NCBI GenBank assembly: GCA_963814095.1
Contig: CAWFBT010000002.1
Coordinates: 372,001 to 436,000 of the forward strand
Direction: 5' to 3'
From: JACVRW01 sp963814095
GTDB taxonomy: Bacteria; Actinomycetota; Thermoleophilia; Solirubrobacterales; Thermoleophilaceae
Length of the DNA: 64,000 nt
Below, piece after piece: positions 32,856 through 41,065 of this stretch (position 1 is the first letter of the stretch; each line of letters begins with the position of its first letter). The notes under the pieces are model-generated. The model had not been told where the DNA came from, searched no databases, and saw only the letters and a program-made list of their open reading frames with translations. Position numbers and translations under genes: made by a program.

Positions 32856-33431
32856 ATGGGCGACGCCATCCGGGGACCGATCAAGGCGGCATTTGCCGCG
32901 CTGTTCGCGGTCGGCGTTCTGCTGCTGCTCCTCAACCCGCCGTCCCTGTCGGGCGCCGAGGGCCTCATGGTGTTCATCGGCGGCGGCTTGTTGCTGCTGC
33001 TCGGCACCGCCTGGGCGACGGTCGCGCTCACCGGCCGCGACTCGATGACGGAGCACGAGTTCGAGCGCCTGGTGCGCCGCTCCGAGGAGCTGGCGGAGCA
33101 GCCGGGGCTGCGCGCGGAGACCACCGAGTTCGACCTGCTCGTGGCCGAGGCGATCGACGAGCTCCCGCGCGACTTCCAGCGGCTGCTCGACGAGACTCCG
33201 GTCGTCGTCTCCCACCACGGCGCCGAGAACCGCGCCTACGGGCACTACTTCGGCGACACCGTCGCGCGCGACAACTACCCGGACCGGATCGTGCTCTACC
33301 AGGACACGCTCGAGCGCGACTTCGGCTACGACACGGACGTGCTGCGCGCGCAGGTCGTGCGCACCCTGCGCCACGAGCTGGCCCACCACCTCGGCTGGGG
33401 TGAGCACGGCGTGCGCGAGCTCGGCCTGTAG
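32856..33431 (+). CDS. Membrane-anchored zincin-like metallopeptidase (MPTase)
   Basis: A 191-residue protein. Two hydrophobic helices (residues ~8-28 and 37-58) anchor an ~130-residue cytosolic zincin-like domain (DUF1025/MPTase family). The zinc motif is TLRHELAHHLGWGEHGVRELGL in part: HELAHHLG gives HExxH and the nearby GEHGVRELGL ends the protein as in other members. DNYPDRIVLYQDTLERDFG precedes it. Most members lack the N-terminal membrane segment, so this is a longer form. A CCCTAC-TCTC-GTAGGG palindrome abuts the ATG (32840-32855). Confidence 0.8.
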   Translation: MGDAIRGPIKAAFAALFAVGVLLLLLNPPSLSGAEGLMVFIGGGLLLLLGTAWATVALTGRDSMTEHEFERLVRRSEELAEQPGLRAETTEFDLLVAEAIDELPRDFQRLLDETPVVVSHHGAENRAYGHYFGDTVARDNYPDRIVLYQDTLERDFGYDTDVLRAQVVRTLRHELAHHLGWGEHGVRELGL

Positions 33432-33459
33432 GCGAGCTCCGAAGCGCGGCGGCGCTGCT

Positions 33460-34299
33460 TCAGGCTGGTTCCGGCTTGCGACCGGAGGCGAGCTTGGCCG
33501 AGACCGGAAGCTCGAGGACGTCTCCGTGCTGGTACTCGGCTACGAGTCGGTTGAAGGCGTCTCGAATGCGTTGCCGAGTTTCCTCGGGTTGCCGGAGGAT
33601 GAGCGCGGAGGTTCGGACCGTTCCCCCGAGCAAGCCGTCCCACAGCTCGTCGGCCGTTGCAACGCGATGGGTGAAGGCGACCGTCCTCACCACGCGATCC
33701 TCCAAGCCATGCTCGCGGAAGAGGGCGTCGAACTCGTCGTCCACCGAGAATCGGAAGAAGTCTGGTCCGGCGGGCAGATTTTCGGGAGGTGTTGCCTGGG
33801 CCTCCGCCACCGCGTCGAGAAACACACCCAGAAAGCGAGCGCGCTCTGGTAGGTCCCAGGCCGTCAGCGCGAGCCTCCCGCCCGGACGCAGCACGCGTAC
33901 GAACCCGGCCACCGCCTGCTCGGGGCGTCCGAGGTGCAGGATCAGGAAATTGCCGACGACTGCATCAAACGAGCCATCCTCGAACGGCAGGTCGTGCGCG
34001 TCCGCCTGTCGCAAGTCGAGTCCCGGATGCAGTCGGCGCGCGAGCGAGACCATCGCTCCGGCGACGTCCACGCCAACCACAGACGCGCCTCGCTCCACCG
34101 CTCGACCCGCCACGTAGCCAGGGCCGCTGGCGAGATCCATCATCCGCGTGCCCGCCCCTACGGAGGCAGCGTCCAGGAGAGGCTCAACCAGATGCCCGGT
34201 GATGCTGCCGAAGAAGCGGTCATAGCCCTCCGCATTCTCCTCCCAGCCTTCCGCCTCGAAGGCGTTGAACGCGTCCGGATCAATCGCGGCCGGCGCCAC
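33460..34299 (-). CDS. Class I SAM-dependent methyltransferase (Methyltransf_11 type)
   Basis: A 279-residue methyltransferase with GTG at 34299 chosen over a TTG twelve codons upstream, which adds an Arg-rich stretch. Motif I is RMMDLASGPGYVAGRAVERG, with ASGPG in place of the commoner GxGxG; the acidic strand is VVGVDVAGAMVSLAR; post-I ADAHDLPFEDGSFDAVVGN is the classic UbiE/Methyltransf_11 pattern; LRPGGRLALTAWD follows. Typical of small-molecule O- or C-methyltransferases. Substrate unknown. Convergent with the zincin gene and divergent from the histidine kinase remnant. Confidence 0.83.
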   Translation of the reverse strand: MAPAAIDPDAFNAFEAEGWEENAEGYDRFFGSITGHLVEPLLDAASVGAGTRMMDLASGPGYVAGRAVERGASVVGVDVAGAMVSLARRLHPGLDLRQADAHDLPFEDGSFDAVVGNFLILHLGRPEQAVAGFVRVLRPGGRLALTAWDLPERARFLGVFLDAVAEAQATPPENLPAGPDFFRFSVDDEFDALFREHGLEDRVVRTVAFTHRVATADELWDGLLGGTVRTSALILRQPEETRQRIRDAFNRLVAEYQHGDVLELPVSAKLASGRKPEPA

Positions 34300-34468
34300 G
34301 ACACAGACCGTACGCCGACCGGATCGCCGGGGCAAGGCTGCGCCCCGACTGCGGCCCTTCGTCCGACCGTCCTGGCGCGCGCCGCCTGACGAACGGCGCT
34401 ACCGCTTCCGGTTTGACGAGGGGCACCGGCGACCCTCGCAGCCGGATCCCTGCGGCACAATCTGCGCG

Positions 34469-35936
34469 ATGAATTCCGGCCAGCTGACTTCGCTAAGGCG
34501 GGCTCTGATCGGCCTCGCGGCCGTCGGAGTCGTGCTGGGCGTGGTCATGGCCCTCGTCGTGGCGACGAGCGACCACCAGGTCCATCCCGGCCTGGAGGCG
34601 GCGCTGACTCTGATCGTGGCGTGGTCGTTCCTCGGCACCGGTCTCCTGTCGTGGCACCTGCGGCCCGACAACCTGACGGGGCCGCTGATGGTCGCGGTCG
34701 GCTTCACCTGGCTACTCGCGCAGCTGCAGGCCTCGGACGTCCCCGCCCTGTTCGTGATCGGGGTGAACATCACCGGCCTCCCCTTCGCGATCCTGATCCA
34801 CCTGCTGTTCGCGTTCCCGGACGGAACGCTCAAGCGGCCGTTCGAGCGCCGCTGCGTCGCGCTCGCCTACCTCCTCACGGTGGTCTACCCATGGCTACTG
34901 ACTCCCTTCGTCGACCCCGCGGCCACCGGCGACTGCGACGGGTGTCCCGTCAATCCGCTGCTCGTGTGGGACAACCAGGGCCTCTACAACGCGCTGGTCG
35001 CGGTGCAGAACCTGCTCGGGGTAGCGGTGATGGCGGCGTTGATCTGGCACTTCATACGCCGCGCGCGGGAGTCCACGGATGCTGCCGAACGCCGGCGCGA
35101 CGCTCCCGTGTGGTGGGCGGGCGGCGTCGCGCTCGTGTTGGTCATCACGCTTCTCCTGACCAACCTCGCGCCCGAGGACGGCAACTACGACGACTGGGAG
35201 CTTCCGGCGCAGCGGTCGCGCTGGCCACTCTCCCCTATCGCGTTCTGGCTCGGCCTGCTGCGCTCGCGACTCTCGGAGGCCGGGCTGGTGGCGGAAGAGA
35301 ACGTGCGCCTCGACGCCGAGCTGCAGGCCCGCCTGGTCGAGCTGCGCGACTCGCGGGCACGCATCGTCGAGGCCGGCTACGCGGAGCGTCGCCGCGTCGC
35401 GCGCGATCTTCACGACGGGGCCCAGCAGCGCCCGGTCGCACTCGGCGTCCGGAGCCAGAGCCAAACTGGACGACGCTCCGGCGCAGCCGCGGCTGCCAGG
35501 TGCTCAAGCTGGCCTGGGACCGCGCCACCAGGAGCTGCAGTTGGCCGCGGGCTGCACCCGCCGGTGCTCACCGACCGCGGGCTCGTCGGCGATCGAGGCG
35601 CCCGCCGGCCGCTCGCCGCTGCCGGTCAGCGTCGAAGCCGAGGTCGACGGCGCGCCGCCCTCCGCCGAGGCGGCCGCCTACTTCGTCGTCTCCGAGGCGC
35701 TCACCAACGTGGTCCGCCACGCCCAGGCCCAGCAAGCCGTGGTGCGGGTCGACCGTGTAGACGGGCGGCTTCGCGTCGAGATCCAAGACGACGGTCGCGG
35801 CGGCGCCGACCCGGTCGGCGGTTCCGGGCTGCGCGGCCTGTCGGACCGCGTGGCCGCACTGGACGGCTCGCGGGAGGTCGAGAGCCGGTCGGGTGGCGGG
35901 ACCGTGGTGCGGGCCGTCATCCCGGTCGCCTCCTAA
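34469..35936 (+). pseudogene. NarL-type sensor histidine kinase, frameshifted
   Basis: Starts ATG 34469. The first ~330 codons read cleanly: about seven to eight transmembrane helices with TGLLSWHLRPDNLTGPLM and LLFAFPDGTLKRPFER, then the HisKA_3 box RRVARDLHDGAQQR. From about 35430 to 35600 the expected helix scrambles over at least two frames (GLHPPVLTDRGL is in the original frame). The HATPase domain, with VVSEALTNVVRHAQAQ, DDGRGG and SGLRGLSDRV, is intact in another frame to the stop at 35936. So at least two or three indels disrupt it. No LuxR-type response regulator is adjacent, which is unusual for this kinase class. Confidence 0.75.
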
Positions 35937-35962
35937 CTTCGGAGAGTCCGCGCGTCCAGATA

Positions 35963-36051
35963 CGGAGAGGGTGGGATTCGAACCCACGAGGCAGTTTGAC
36001 CCGCCCACACGATTTCCAGTCGTGCACCTTAAGCCGCTCGGTCACCTCTCC
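35963..36051 (-). tRNA. tRNA-Ser (anticodon GGA)
   Basis: On the minus strand, the acceptor stem GGAGAGG pairs with CCTCTCC, discriminator G. The anticodon arm CGACTGGAAATCG shows loop CTGGAAA with anticodon GGA, decoding UCC/UCU. A long variable arm (GTGGGCGGGTCAAACTGCCTC region) marks a class II serine tRNA, and the T arm is GTGGGTTCGAATCCCAC. The 3' CCA is not encoded. Length 89 nt. No integrase or direct-repeat attachment site was seen beside it. Confidence 0.95.
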
Positions 36052-36066
36052 AGAGCGGGGCCTAGC

Positions 36067-36756
36067 CTAGCCGTGGAAAGACGCCTGGAGCACCTCTCCC
36101 GGGCTGTCTCCGAGCAGGCGGACCGACTTCACGTCGTAGAGGTCGACGGGTATCGCTCCGCCCCAGCTCCCGCGCCGGTCCAGCCGAAGAGCCGGGATGT
36201 CGTACTTGCGGCCGCTCTTCGTAATCAGCTCCGCGCTCCTGACCGTTTCGCGGTGCTCCGGGTTGACCGTGAGGAACACCCAGGACGGTGAGCCCTGATA
36301 GCCGAATGCGACTCCGGCCCGGGCGCCGGTCTCGTCCGTCAGCCGGTCGGCCTGGAAGGACTCACCGCCTGCCCGGTCGAGCGTGTCGCGATAGCGCTCG
36401 GCGGTGCGATGGTCGTCGCTGTAGACGGCGACCAGCGCGACGGCGGTGACCGCCGCGGTCGCGAGGGCGGGGCCGAGCCGCGGCGCGAGCCAGCTCAGGC
36501 GCAGCCAGCGGGGCCGCCGGCTGCGCTCGGCCGGCTTCAGCCCGATCGCGTCCACGACGCGCGACTCGAAGCCGGCCGGGGGCTCCTGGGCGGGCGCCAT
36601 CAGCAGCAGTTCGTCGGCGACGCCTGAGAGCCGCTCGACGGCGCGGCGGCATTCCGCGCATGTCGAGAGGTGGCGCAGGGCCTCGGCGCGCTCCTCGCCG
36701 TCGGCGATCCCGAGGGCGATCTCGGGCGCAAGGTCGCGAGTCTCCTCACACCTCAT
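36067..36756 (-). CDS. Anti-sigma factor (zinc-binding, RskA-like)
   Basis: A 229-residue membrane protein. N-terminal zinc anti-sigma domain: HLSTCAECRRAVERL supplies His-x3-Cys-x2-Cys (residues ~29-36), the sigma-binding part. A single transmembrane helix (GPALATAAVTAVALVAVY) lies at ~100-117. The extracytoplasmic C-terminal domain of ~110 residues includes GSPSWVFLTVNPEHRE and GAIPVDLYDVKSVRL, as in RskA. ATG at 36756 overlaps the upstream sigma gene by 11 bases. It should sequester that sigma factor until cleaved or released by an envelope signal. Confidence 0.85.
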   Translation of the reverse strand: MRCEETRDLAPEIALGIADGEERAEALRHLSTCAECRRAVERLSGVADELLLMAPAQEPPAGFESRVVDAIGLKPAERSRRPRWLRLSWLAPRLGPALATAAVTAVALVAVYSDDHRTAERYRDTLDRAGGESFQADRLTDETGARAGVAFGYQGSPSWVFLTVNPEHRETVRSAELITKSGRKYDIPALRLDRRGSWGGAIPVDLYDVKSVRLLGDSPGEVLQASFHG

Positions 36757-37315
36757 TCGTGGCCTCCAGCGAGTCGCGTAGTTTGAGCATCGCTGCCCGT
36801 ATGCGGGTCTTCGCGGTCCCGAGCGGGACGCCCTCGAGCTCGCCGACCTCCTTGGCGGTCCGCCCAAGATAGGCGGCGAGAAACAGGGCGCGTCGCTGCT
36901 CCGGGGGCAGCTCGGCGATGGCGCCGCGGATGCGCTCGCGCTCGTCCGGTGGAACGGCCTCGTCGGCGGGGCTGCTGCCTGCGACGCGCGCCTGCTGCAG
37001 CCTGTCCTCGACGAGGTCCGGGTCGAGTGGCTGCGCCGACTTCACCCGGATCACGTCGATGGCGAGGTTGCGCGCGATCGTGAGCAGCCATGTGACGACC
37101 CGGCCGCGACGCGGGTCGTAGGTGCGTGCGTGCTTCCACGCCCGCACGAAGGTTTCCTGGGCCACATCCTCAGCCACGCCCTCGTCTCTCACGATCGTGA
37201 TCACCAGCCCGAAGACGCGCGCCTGGAAGCGTCGTATGAAGGCGGTTGCGGCGTCGGCGTCCCCCGCCGCGAGCCCAGCGAGCAACGCCTCGTCGGAGAG
37301 AGCCGAAGACACCAC
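36746..37315 (-). CDS. ECF RNA polymerase sigma factor (SigK-like)
   Basis: A 189-residue ECF sigma. Region 2: VAEDVAQETFVRAWKHARTYD and VVTWLLTIARNLAIDVIRV (read as VTWLLTIARNLAIDVIRV). Region 4: LPPEQRRALFLAAYLGRTAKEVGELEGVPLGTAKTRI, seen as its YLGRTAKEVGELEGVPLGT helix-turn-helix core. Co-transcribed with its anti-sigma factor (11-base overlap). Divergent from a lipoprotein gene, a plausible target. The same fold class as the incomplete sigma gene at the left edge, but not identical. Confidence 0.9.
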   Translation of the reverse strand: MVSSALSDEALLAGLAAGDADAATAFIRRFQARVFGLVITIVRDEGVAEDVAQETFVRAWKHARTYDPRRGRVVTWLLTIARNLAIDVIRVKSAQPLDPDLVEDRLQQARVAGSSPADEAVPPDERERIRGAIAELPPEQRRALFLAAYLGRTAKEVGELEGVPLGTAKTRIRAAMLKLRDSLEATNEV

Positions 37316-37343
37316 GTTCCTTATACGGCCTGAGGCCCCTCAC

Positions 37344-37383
37344 GGGATTGCCTGGCGCGCCGCCACTCCCGCGAGGCAATCCC
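37344..37383. promoter_or_regulatory. Inverted repeat between sigma factor and lipoprotein genes
   Basis: GGGATTGCCT (37344-37353) and AGGCAATCCC (37374-37383) are perfect ten-base complements, 20 bases apart, centred about 50 bases upstream of the lipoprotein ATG and 48 bases from the sigma start. Two half-sites one to three helical turns apart could bind a dimer controlling either gene, or form a hairpin in the lipoprotein leader. The regulator is unknown. Confidence 0.4.
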
Positions 37384-37412
37384 ACCGGAGCACCAAGCCC
37401 GTAGTTCACTGC

Positions 37413-37952
37413 ATGAGACTCTCGATCAGAAATCCACTGACGGCACTTGCTGCGATCGCGGTTGCCGCGCTCGTGTTGGCCGCCTGCGGCGGCAGCGACG
37501 ACAACGGCTCCGCCACCGCTGCAAACGCTTCGAACGCGGGGACCCACTCCGGCGTTGTCTCGGTAGGCAACGTCGACGGCACCGAGGTCTTGGCCGACTC
37601 CCAGGGCCACACGCTCTACAGCGCCGACGTCGAGAAGGGCGGGCAGATCATGTGCACAGGCTCGTGCACCTCGATCTGGAAGCCGGCGAGCGCCTCGGCG
37701 AAGCAGGCGAAGTCCGCCTCCGCTCAGCTCGACCTCGAGCTCGGCACGGTCAAGCGTCCCGATGACGGACAGCAGCTCACCTTCAAGGGAATGCCGCTGT
37801 ACAGCTTCACCGAGGAGGGCGCGGGTCAGCTGACGGGCGACGGCGTCGCCGACTCCTTCAACGGGACGGACTTCGTGTGGACGTCGGCAACGACCGGTGC
37901 GAGCACGGGGTCCTCGGACTCGAGTGCTCCGTCGAACAGCTCTCCCTACTAG
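37413..37952 (+). CDS. Lipoprotein with secreted repeats (COG4315)
   Basis: A 179-residue lipoprotein. The signal peptide ends in LAACGG; Cys at ~25 is lipidated. After a Ser/Ala/Asn linker come two repeats of the COG4315 type: GTEVLADSQGHTLYSADVEKG with the CTGSCTSIWKP disulfide pair, and KRPDDGQQLTFKGMPLYSFTEEG. These repeats occur in surface proteins that may bind redox species. The C-terminus is a Ser/Thr-rich tail. Divergent from the ECF sigma operon and a candidate member of its regulon. Confidence 0.82.
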   Translation: MRLSIRNPLTALAAIAVAALVLAACGGSDDNGSATAANASNAGTHSGVVSVGNVDGTEVLADSQGHTLYSADVEKGGQIMCTGSCTSIWKPASASAKQAKSASAQLDLELGTVKRPDDGQQLTFKGMPLYSFTEEGAGQLTGDGVADSFNGTDFVWTSATTGASTGSSDSSAPSNSSPY

Positions 37953-37995
37953 ACGCGGTTAGGCTGGTGGCGGCCAACACGAGAGAGGACTCGCC

Positions 37996-38775
37996 ATGAC
38001 CGCCACCGTCGCCGCGCCCCAGCTCACGGACGATCAGCTGACCGAGCTGCTGGCCCTGATCAAGGACTCGGACAGCGTCGAGCTCAAGCTGACCGTGCCC
38101 GACACCAACCTCTCGGAGGCGGCCGTCGCGCTCGACATGGATCCGCTCGAGGGGCAGGTGCGGCAGGTCTTCTTCTTCGACACGCCCGACCTCGCCCTGA
38201 ACGCGGCCGGAGTCGTCGCCCGCGCCCGGCGTGTTCAGGGCAGGGGCGACGACTCGGTCGTGAAGCTGCGCCCGGTCGTGCCGGGCGACCTCCCGAAGAA
38301 GGTGCGCCGGTCACCGTCGTTCGGCGTAGAGGTCGACGCGATGCCGGGTGGCTTCGTCTGCTCGGGGACGATGAAGCAACGGCTCGAGAAGCCGATCGTG
38401 AGGAAGAAGCTCCTCGGCGGGGGCCGGATCAGCTCGCTGTTCACGAAGGAGCAGCGCGCCTTCTACAGCGAGCACGCCCCCGAGGGCCTCGAGCTCGACG
38501 GGCTGTCCGTCCTCGGGCCGATCTTCGTGCTGAAGACCAGGGTCACGCCCAAGGACCTCGGCCGCCGGCTCGTCGGCGAGCTCTGGCTCTACCCCGACGG
38601 GTCGCGAATCGTCGAGCTGTCGACGAAGTGCCTGCCGCCCGAGGCCTTCGACGTCGCCGTCCAGCTGCGGACGTTCCTGCACGCGCGCGACATGGCGCCG
38701 GCCGAGGAGCAACAGACGAAGACGAAGAAGGCGCTCGAGTTCTTCTCGGACCGCCTGCGCGAAGACGAGGTCTGA
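37996..38775 (+). CDS. CYTH-like domain protein
   Basis: A 259-residue protein. SVELKLTVP near residue 28 resembles the E-x-E-x-K start of the CYTH triphosphate tunnel fold (Glu-Leu-Lys-Leu here), and alternating charged strands follow: VFFFDTPDLALNAAGVVARARR, seen as FFFDTPDLALNAAGVVARAR, SVVKLRPV, FGVEVD, and KTRVTPKDLGRRL with LYPDGSRIVELSTKC. CYTH enzymes hydrolyse or cyclise triphosphates in an eight-stranded tunnel with Mg2+. The motif is incomplete, so activity is uncertain. It abuts the convergent zinc-ribbon gene with no gap. Confidence 0.7.
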   Translation: MTATVAAPQLTDDQLTELLALIKDSDSVELKLTVPDTNLSEAAVALDMDPLEGQVRQVFFFDTPDLALNAAGVVARARRVQGRGDDSVVKLRPVVPGDLPKKVRRSPSFGVEVDAMPGGFVCSGTMKQRLEKPIVRKKLLGGGRISSLFTKEQRAFYSEHAPEGLELDGLSVLGPIFVLKTRVTPKDLGRRLVGELWLYPDGSRIVELSTKCLPPEAFDVAVQLRTFLHARDMAPAEEQQTKTKKALEFFSDRLREDEV

Positions 38776-38979
38776 TCAGGCCGCGTGGCGCAGCTGCACG
38801 TAGGGCGTCTGGCGCGGGAGCTCCGTGACCGTTCCGCCGTGCACCTCGCAGAACGCGAGCGCCTGAAGTTCGCAGCCGCAGCTCACGCAGAGGAGGGCCT
38901 CGAAGTCCTCGGCCTCGCCCCAGCCTTCGAGCTCCTCCCCGCAGCCGGGATCGGTGCAGACCAGCGTCGCGTACAGCAT
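38776..38979 (-). CDS. Small zinc-ribbon protein
   Basis: A 67-residue protein with ATG at 38979. Two cysteine knuckles are visible: CTDPGCGEEL and CVSCGCEL, with a further Cys/His in FCEVHGG. This is consistent with one or two zinc sites. No named family recognised. It is downstream of, and co-directional with, the DUF6812-like gene (41-base gap). It may bind nucleic acid or a protein partner. Confidence 0.65.
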   Translation of the reverse strand: MLYATLVCTDPGCGEELEGWGEAEDFEALLCVSCGCELQALAFCEVHGGTVTELPRQTPYVQLRHAA

Positions 38980-39020
38980 CGCCCGAAGATGCTGCGCGGG
39001 CTCCCGGACGGAAAGCGGCA

Positions 39021-39272
39021 CTAGGCCCCTTCCGAGGCCGGCACGATCAGCCGGATGTGGCGTCGCGCCAGCATCAGCACGGGCGCCTTCCACTCGAGCC
39101 CCGATCCGTCCAGAGCGACGAGCTCGGCGTCCAGGATCGTGAAGAACTCCTGGTCGCGCCTGTTCACGTGATCGGACAGGCGGCTGCGATAGCCCTCCAT
39201 CGGGAGGGTCATCATGCCCTCCACCCGATACCGGTCTGTCTCAACAACGACGCGTTCCTGGCGATTCTCCAC
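39021..39272 (-). CDS. Small conserved protein, DUF6812-like
   Basis: An 83-residue protein starting with GTG at 39272. The sequence is mostly beta: ERVVVETDRYRVEGMMTLP, RLSDHVNRRDQEFFTILDAEL and VLMLARRHIRLIVPA. I associate this pattern (DHVNRxxxxFFxLxDA) with DUF6812-type proteins from actinobacteria, function unknown. A promoter TTGACG-N16-TAGATT ends eight bases before the GTG, so the transcript may be leaderless; no Shine-Dalgarno precedes it. Confidence 0.65.
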   Translation of the reverse strand: MENRQERVVVETDRYRVEGMMTLPMEGYRSRLSDHVNRRDQEFFTILDAELVALDGSGLEWKAPVLMLARRHIRLIVPASEGA

Positions 39273-39280
39273 GGCGGAGC

Positions 39281-39308
39281 AATCTACCGGGGCCACCCTC
39301 CCCGTCAA
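39281..39308 (-). promoter_or_regulatory. Sigma70-type promoter for DUF6812-like gene
   Basis: On the minus strand, TTGACG (39308-39303) and TAGATT (39286-39281) are separated by 16 bases. A start site ~7 bases after the -10 box would fall almost at the GTG (39272), predicting a leaderless or nearly leaderless mRNA. Confidence 0.5.
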
Positions 39309-39314
39309 TGGGGT

Positions 39315-39326
39315 GGTCCATGTACC
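39315..39326. promoter_or_regulatory. Candidate GntR/FadR operator
   Basis: GGTCCATGTACC is a near-palindrome (GGT...CATG...ACC) eight bases before the preferred GTG of the GntR-family gene. FadR-subfamily operators commonly have GGT/ACC arms, so this may be an autoregulatory site. Confidence 0.35.
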
Positions 39327-39334
39327 TTTGGTGC

Positions 39335-40069
39335 GTGCATTCCGCGACGCCCCTGGAGCGCGGGTCGGCACTCGAGGCGGTCTTCAAGCCCGTTCAGCCT
39401 CCCACCACCTTCGAGGAGACGGTGGAGCGGCTCGGGACCGCGATCCGCCTCGGGGTCCTCGCGCCGGGCACCCGGCTGCCGGCCGAGCGCGAGCTCGCCG
39501 ACCAGCTCAACATCTCCCGCTCGACGTTGAGGCAGGCTCTGACCACGCTCGTGCAGAGCGGTCACCTGGTCTCACAGCGCGGCCGCGCCGGCGGCACGTT
39601 CGTGGCCGACGCGCCGCCGCTCGGCCAGAAGCGCGAGGGCGTGGTGCTGGGGGAGGACGCCCGCGCGGTGCTCGACTACCGCGTGGCGGTCGAGACGGGA
39701 GCGACCGTGCTGGCGGCCGAGCGCGCGACCGATGACGACCTCGCGAACCTCGACGAGCTGACCGAGCGCATGGCTCAGACCACCGGGCCGTTCGATGAGT
39801 ACCGGCGCGCCGACGTTCGCTTCCACATCGGGCTCGCCGAGGCGTCGCACTCGCCCCGGCTCGTGACCGCGATGACCGAGGTCCAGGGCCAGATGAGCGA
39901 CCTGATCGCACGCATCGCCCATCCCGACGAGGTGCTGACGAGCTCGAACAACCAGCACCAGCGCCTCATCACGCTGCTGCGCAAGAGCGACACCGGACGC
40001 GCGGTGCGCCTCATGCGCGAGCACATGGAGGGCACCGAACACATCCTCGCCGGCCTGATGCCGGAGTAG
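39335..40069 (+). CDS. GntR-family regulator, FadR subfamily (FCD domain)
   Basis: A 244-residue regulator. Winged helix at ~25-90: RLGTAIRLGVLAPGTRLPAE, then RELADQLNISRSTLRQALTT, LVQSGHLVSQRGRAGGTFVA. The C-terminal FCD domain has VLDYRVAVETGATVLAAERA and the metal-binding pattern DVRFHIGLAEASHSPRL (Asp, His) followed by NQHQRLITLLRKSD and MREHMEG (His residues). GTG at 39335 is preferred over upstream starts at 39308/39320. It stands at the head of the amine-catabolism region and FadR-type GntR proteins often control such gene sets; direct targets are inferred. Confidence 0.87.
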   Translation: MHSATPLERGSALEAVFKPVQPPTTFEETVERLGTAIRLGVLAPGTRLPAERELADQLNISRSTLRQALTTLVQSGHLVSQRGRAGGTFVADAPPLGQKREGVVLGEDARAVLDYRVAVETGATVLAAERATDDDLANLDELTERMAQTTGPFDEYRRADVRFHIGLAEASHSPRLVTAMTEVQGQMSDLIARIAHPDEVLTSSNNQHQRLITLLRKSDTGRAVRLMREHMEGTEHILAGLMPE

Positions 40070-40070
40070 C

Positions 40071-40997
40071 TCAGGCGACAGGAGCGCCTTCGAGCCGCGA
40101 CTGCGCCGCCCGCGCGAGCTCTCTCGTCATCGCCGGGATCGCGGGCACGCGGCGGCCGCGCAGCCACACGGCGTGGACCGAGCGTGCGGGATCGAGGCCG
40201 TCGATCGGCCGCAACACGACATCGGGGCGCGGCTCCGGGACGGCCAGCTGCGGCATCACCGACACGCCCACCCCGGCGGCGACGAACGCCCTTCCCACGC
40301 TCACGTCGTCGACCAGGTAGGTGAGCTCGGGGGTGAAGCCGGCGTCGGCGAACACGCTGTCGAGCATCTGCCGGTAGCGGCCACCCGGGTCCACGGCCGG
40401 GCCGTTGAAGCGCTCGCCCGCCAGGTCCGCCACGCGCAGCTTCCGCCGGCGCGCGAGGCGATGCCCGGCCGGAAGCACGATCCGGTACGGGTCGTCGCCG
40501 AGGAACAGGCGCTCGAAGCCGTCGTCCTCGGCTCCGCCCTTGCCGAAGACCTCCCATGTGACGGCGACGTCGACCTCGCCGGCGCGCAGGCGTCGCAGCG
40601 CCTGCGCCGGCTCCAGCTGCTCGAGTTCGATTTTCACGTCCGAGTGGGCGGCCTCGAAGCGCGCCAGCGCGGGCGGGACGAACGAGGTGCAGGCGGTCAG
40701 GAAGGCGCCCACCCTGACGCTTCCCGTCAGCAGTCCCGCGAACGCGCGCAGCTCCTCCTCGGCGGTCGCCACCTGCCCGAGCACGAGCGCCGCGTGCTCG
40801 CGCAGTCGCTCGCCCGCCTCGGTCGGCCGCACCGGCCGCGTGGCCCGGTCGATCAGGGTCAGCCCGAACTCGTCCTCGAGCGCCGCCACATGATGGGAGA
40901 CCACTGACTGGGCATAGCCGAGCGCGAGCGCCGCCTCAGAGAACGAGCCACGCTCCGCCACGGCGTGGAAGGCGCGCAGGCGGCGAAGATCGTGCAT
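40071..40997 (-). CDS. LysR-family transcriptional regulator
   Basis: A 308-residue LysR regulator. Helix-turn-helix: LRAFHAVAERGSFSEAALAL then GYAQSVVSHHVAALEDEFGL. The type 2 periplasmic-binding-like effector domain begins near residue 90 (GSVRVGAFLTACTSFVPPAL) and has the hinge at VDVAVTWEVF. ATG at 40997 is usual; a longer start at 41040 would add 14 residues. Divergent from the FAD-linked oxidase, which is the expected target. Confidence 0.9.
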   Translation of the reverse strand: MHDLRRLRAFHAVAERGSFSEAALALGYAQSVVSHHVAALEDEFGLTLIDRATRPVRPTEAGERLREHAALVLGQVATAEEELRAFAGLLTGSVRVGAFLTACTSFVPPALARFEAAHSDVKIELEQLEPAQALRRLRAGEVDVAVTWEVFGKGGAEDDGFERLFLGDDPYRIVLPAGHRLARRRKLRVADLAGERFNGPAVDPGGRYRQMLDSVFADAGFTPELTYLVDDVSVGRAFVAAGVGVSVMPQLAVPEPRPDVVLRPIDGLDPARSVHAVWLRGRRVPAIPAMTRELARAAQSRLEGAPVA

Positions 40998-41012
40998 CGA
41001 TAGACCCGATAA

Positions 41013-41040
41013 TAGATGCGATGACATCTGTTGCATAGAT
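41013..41040. promoter_or_regulatory. Candidate LysR operator
   Basis: In the 68-base divergent gap, ATAGATGC (41013-41020 region) and GCATAGAT (41033-41040) face each other imperfectly, with exact ATGC/GCAT arms 13 bases apart. This is in the range of LysR recognition sites (T-N11-A type) between regulator and target. Confidence 0.35.
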
Positions 41041-41065
41041 GGTGGTTCCACGGCACGCTGGGGCC

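Noticed and set aside
35936..36051. Possible integrative-element attachment site at tRNA-Ser
   Set aside because: No integrase, no second copy of the tRNA 3' end and no composition change were seen nearby.
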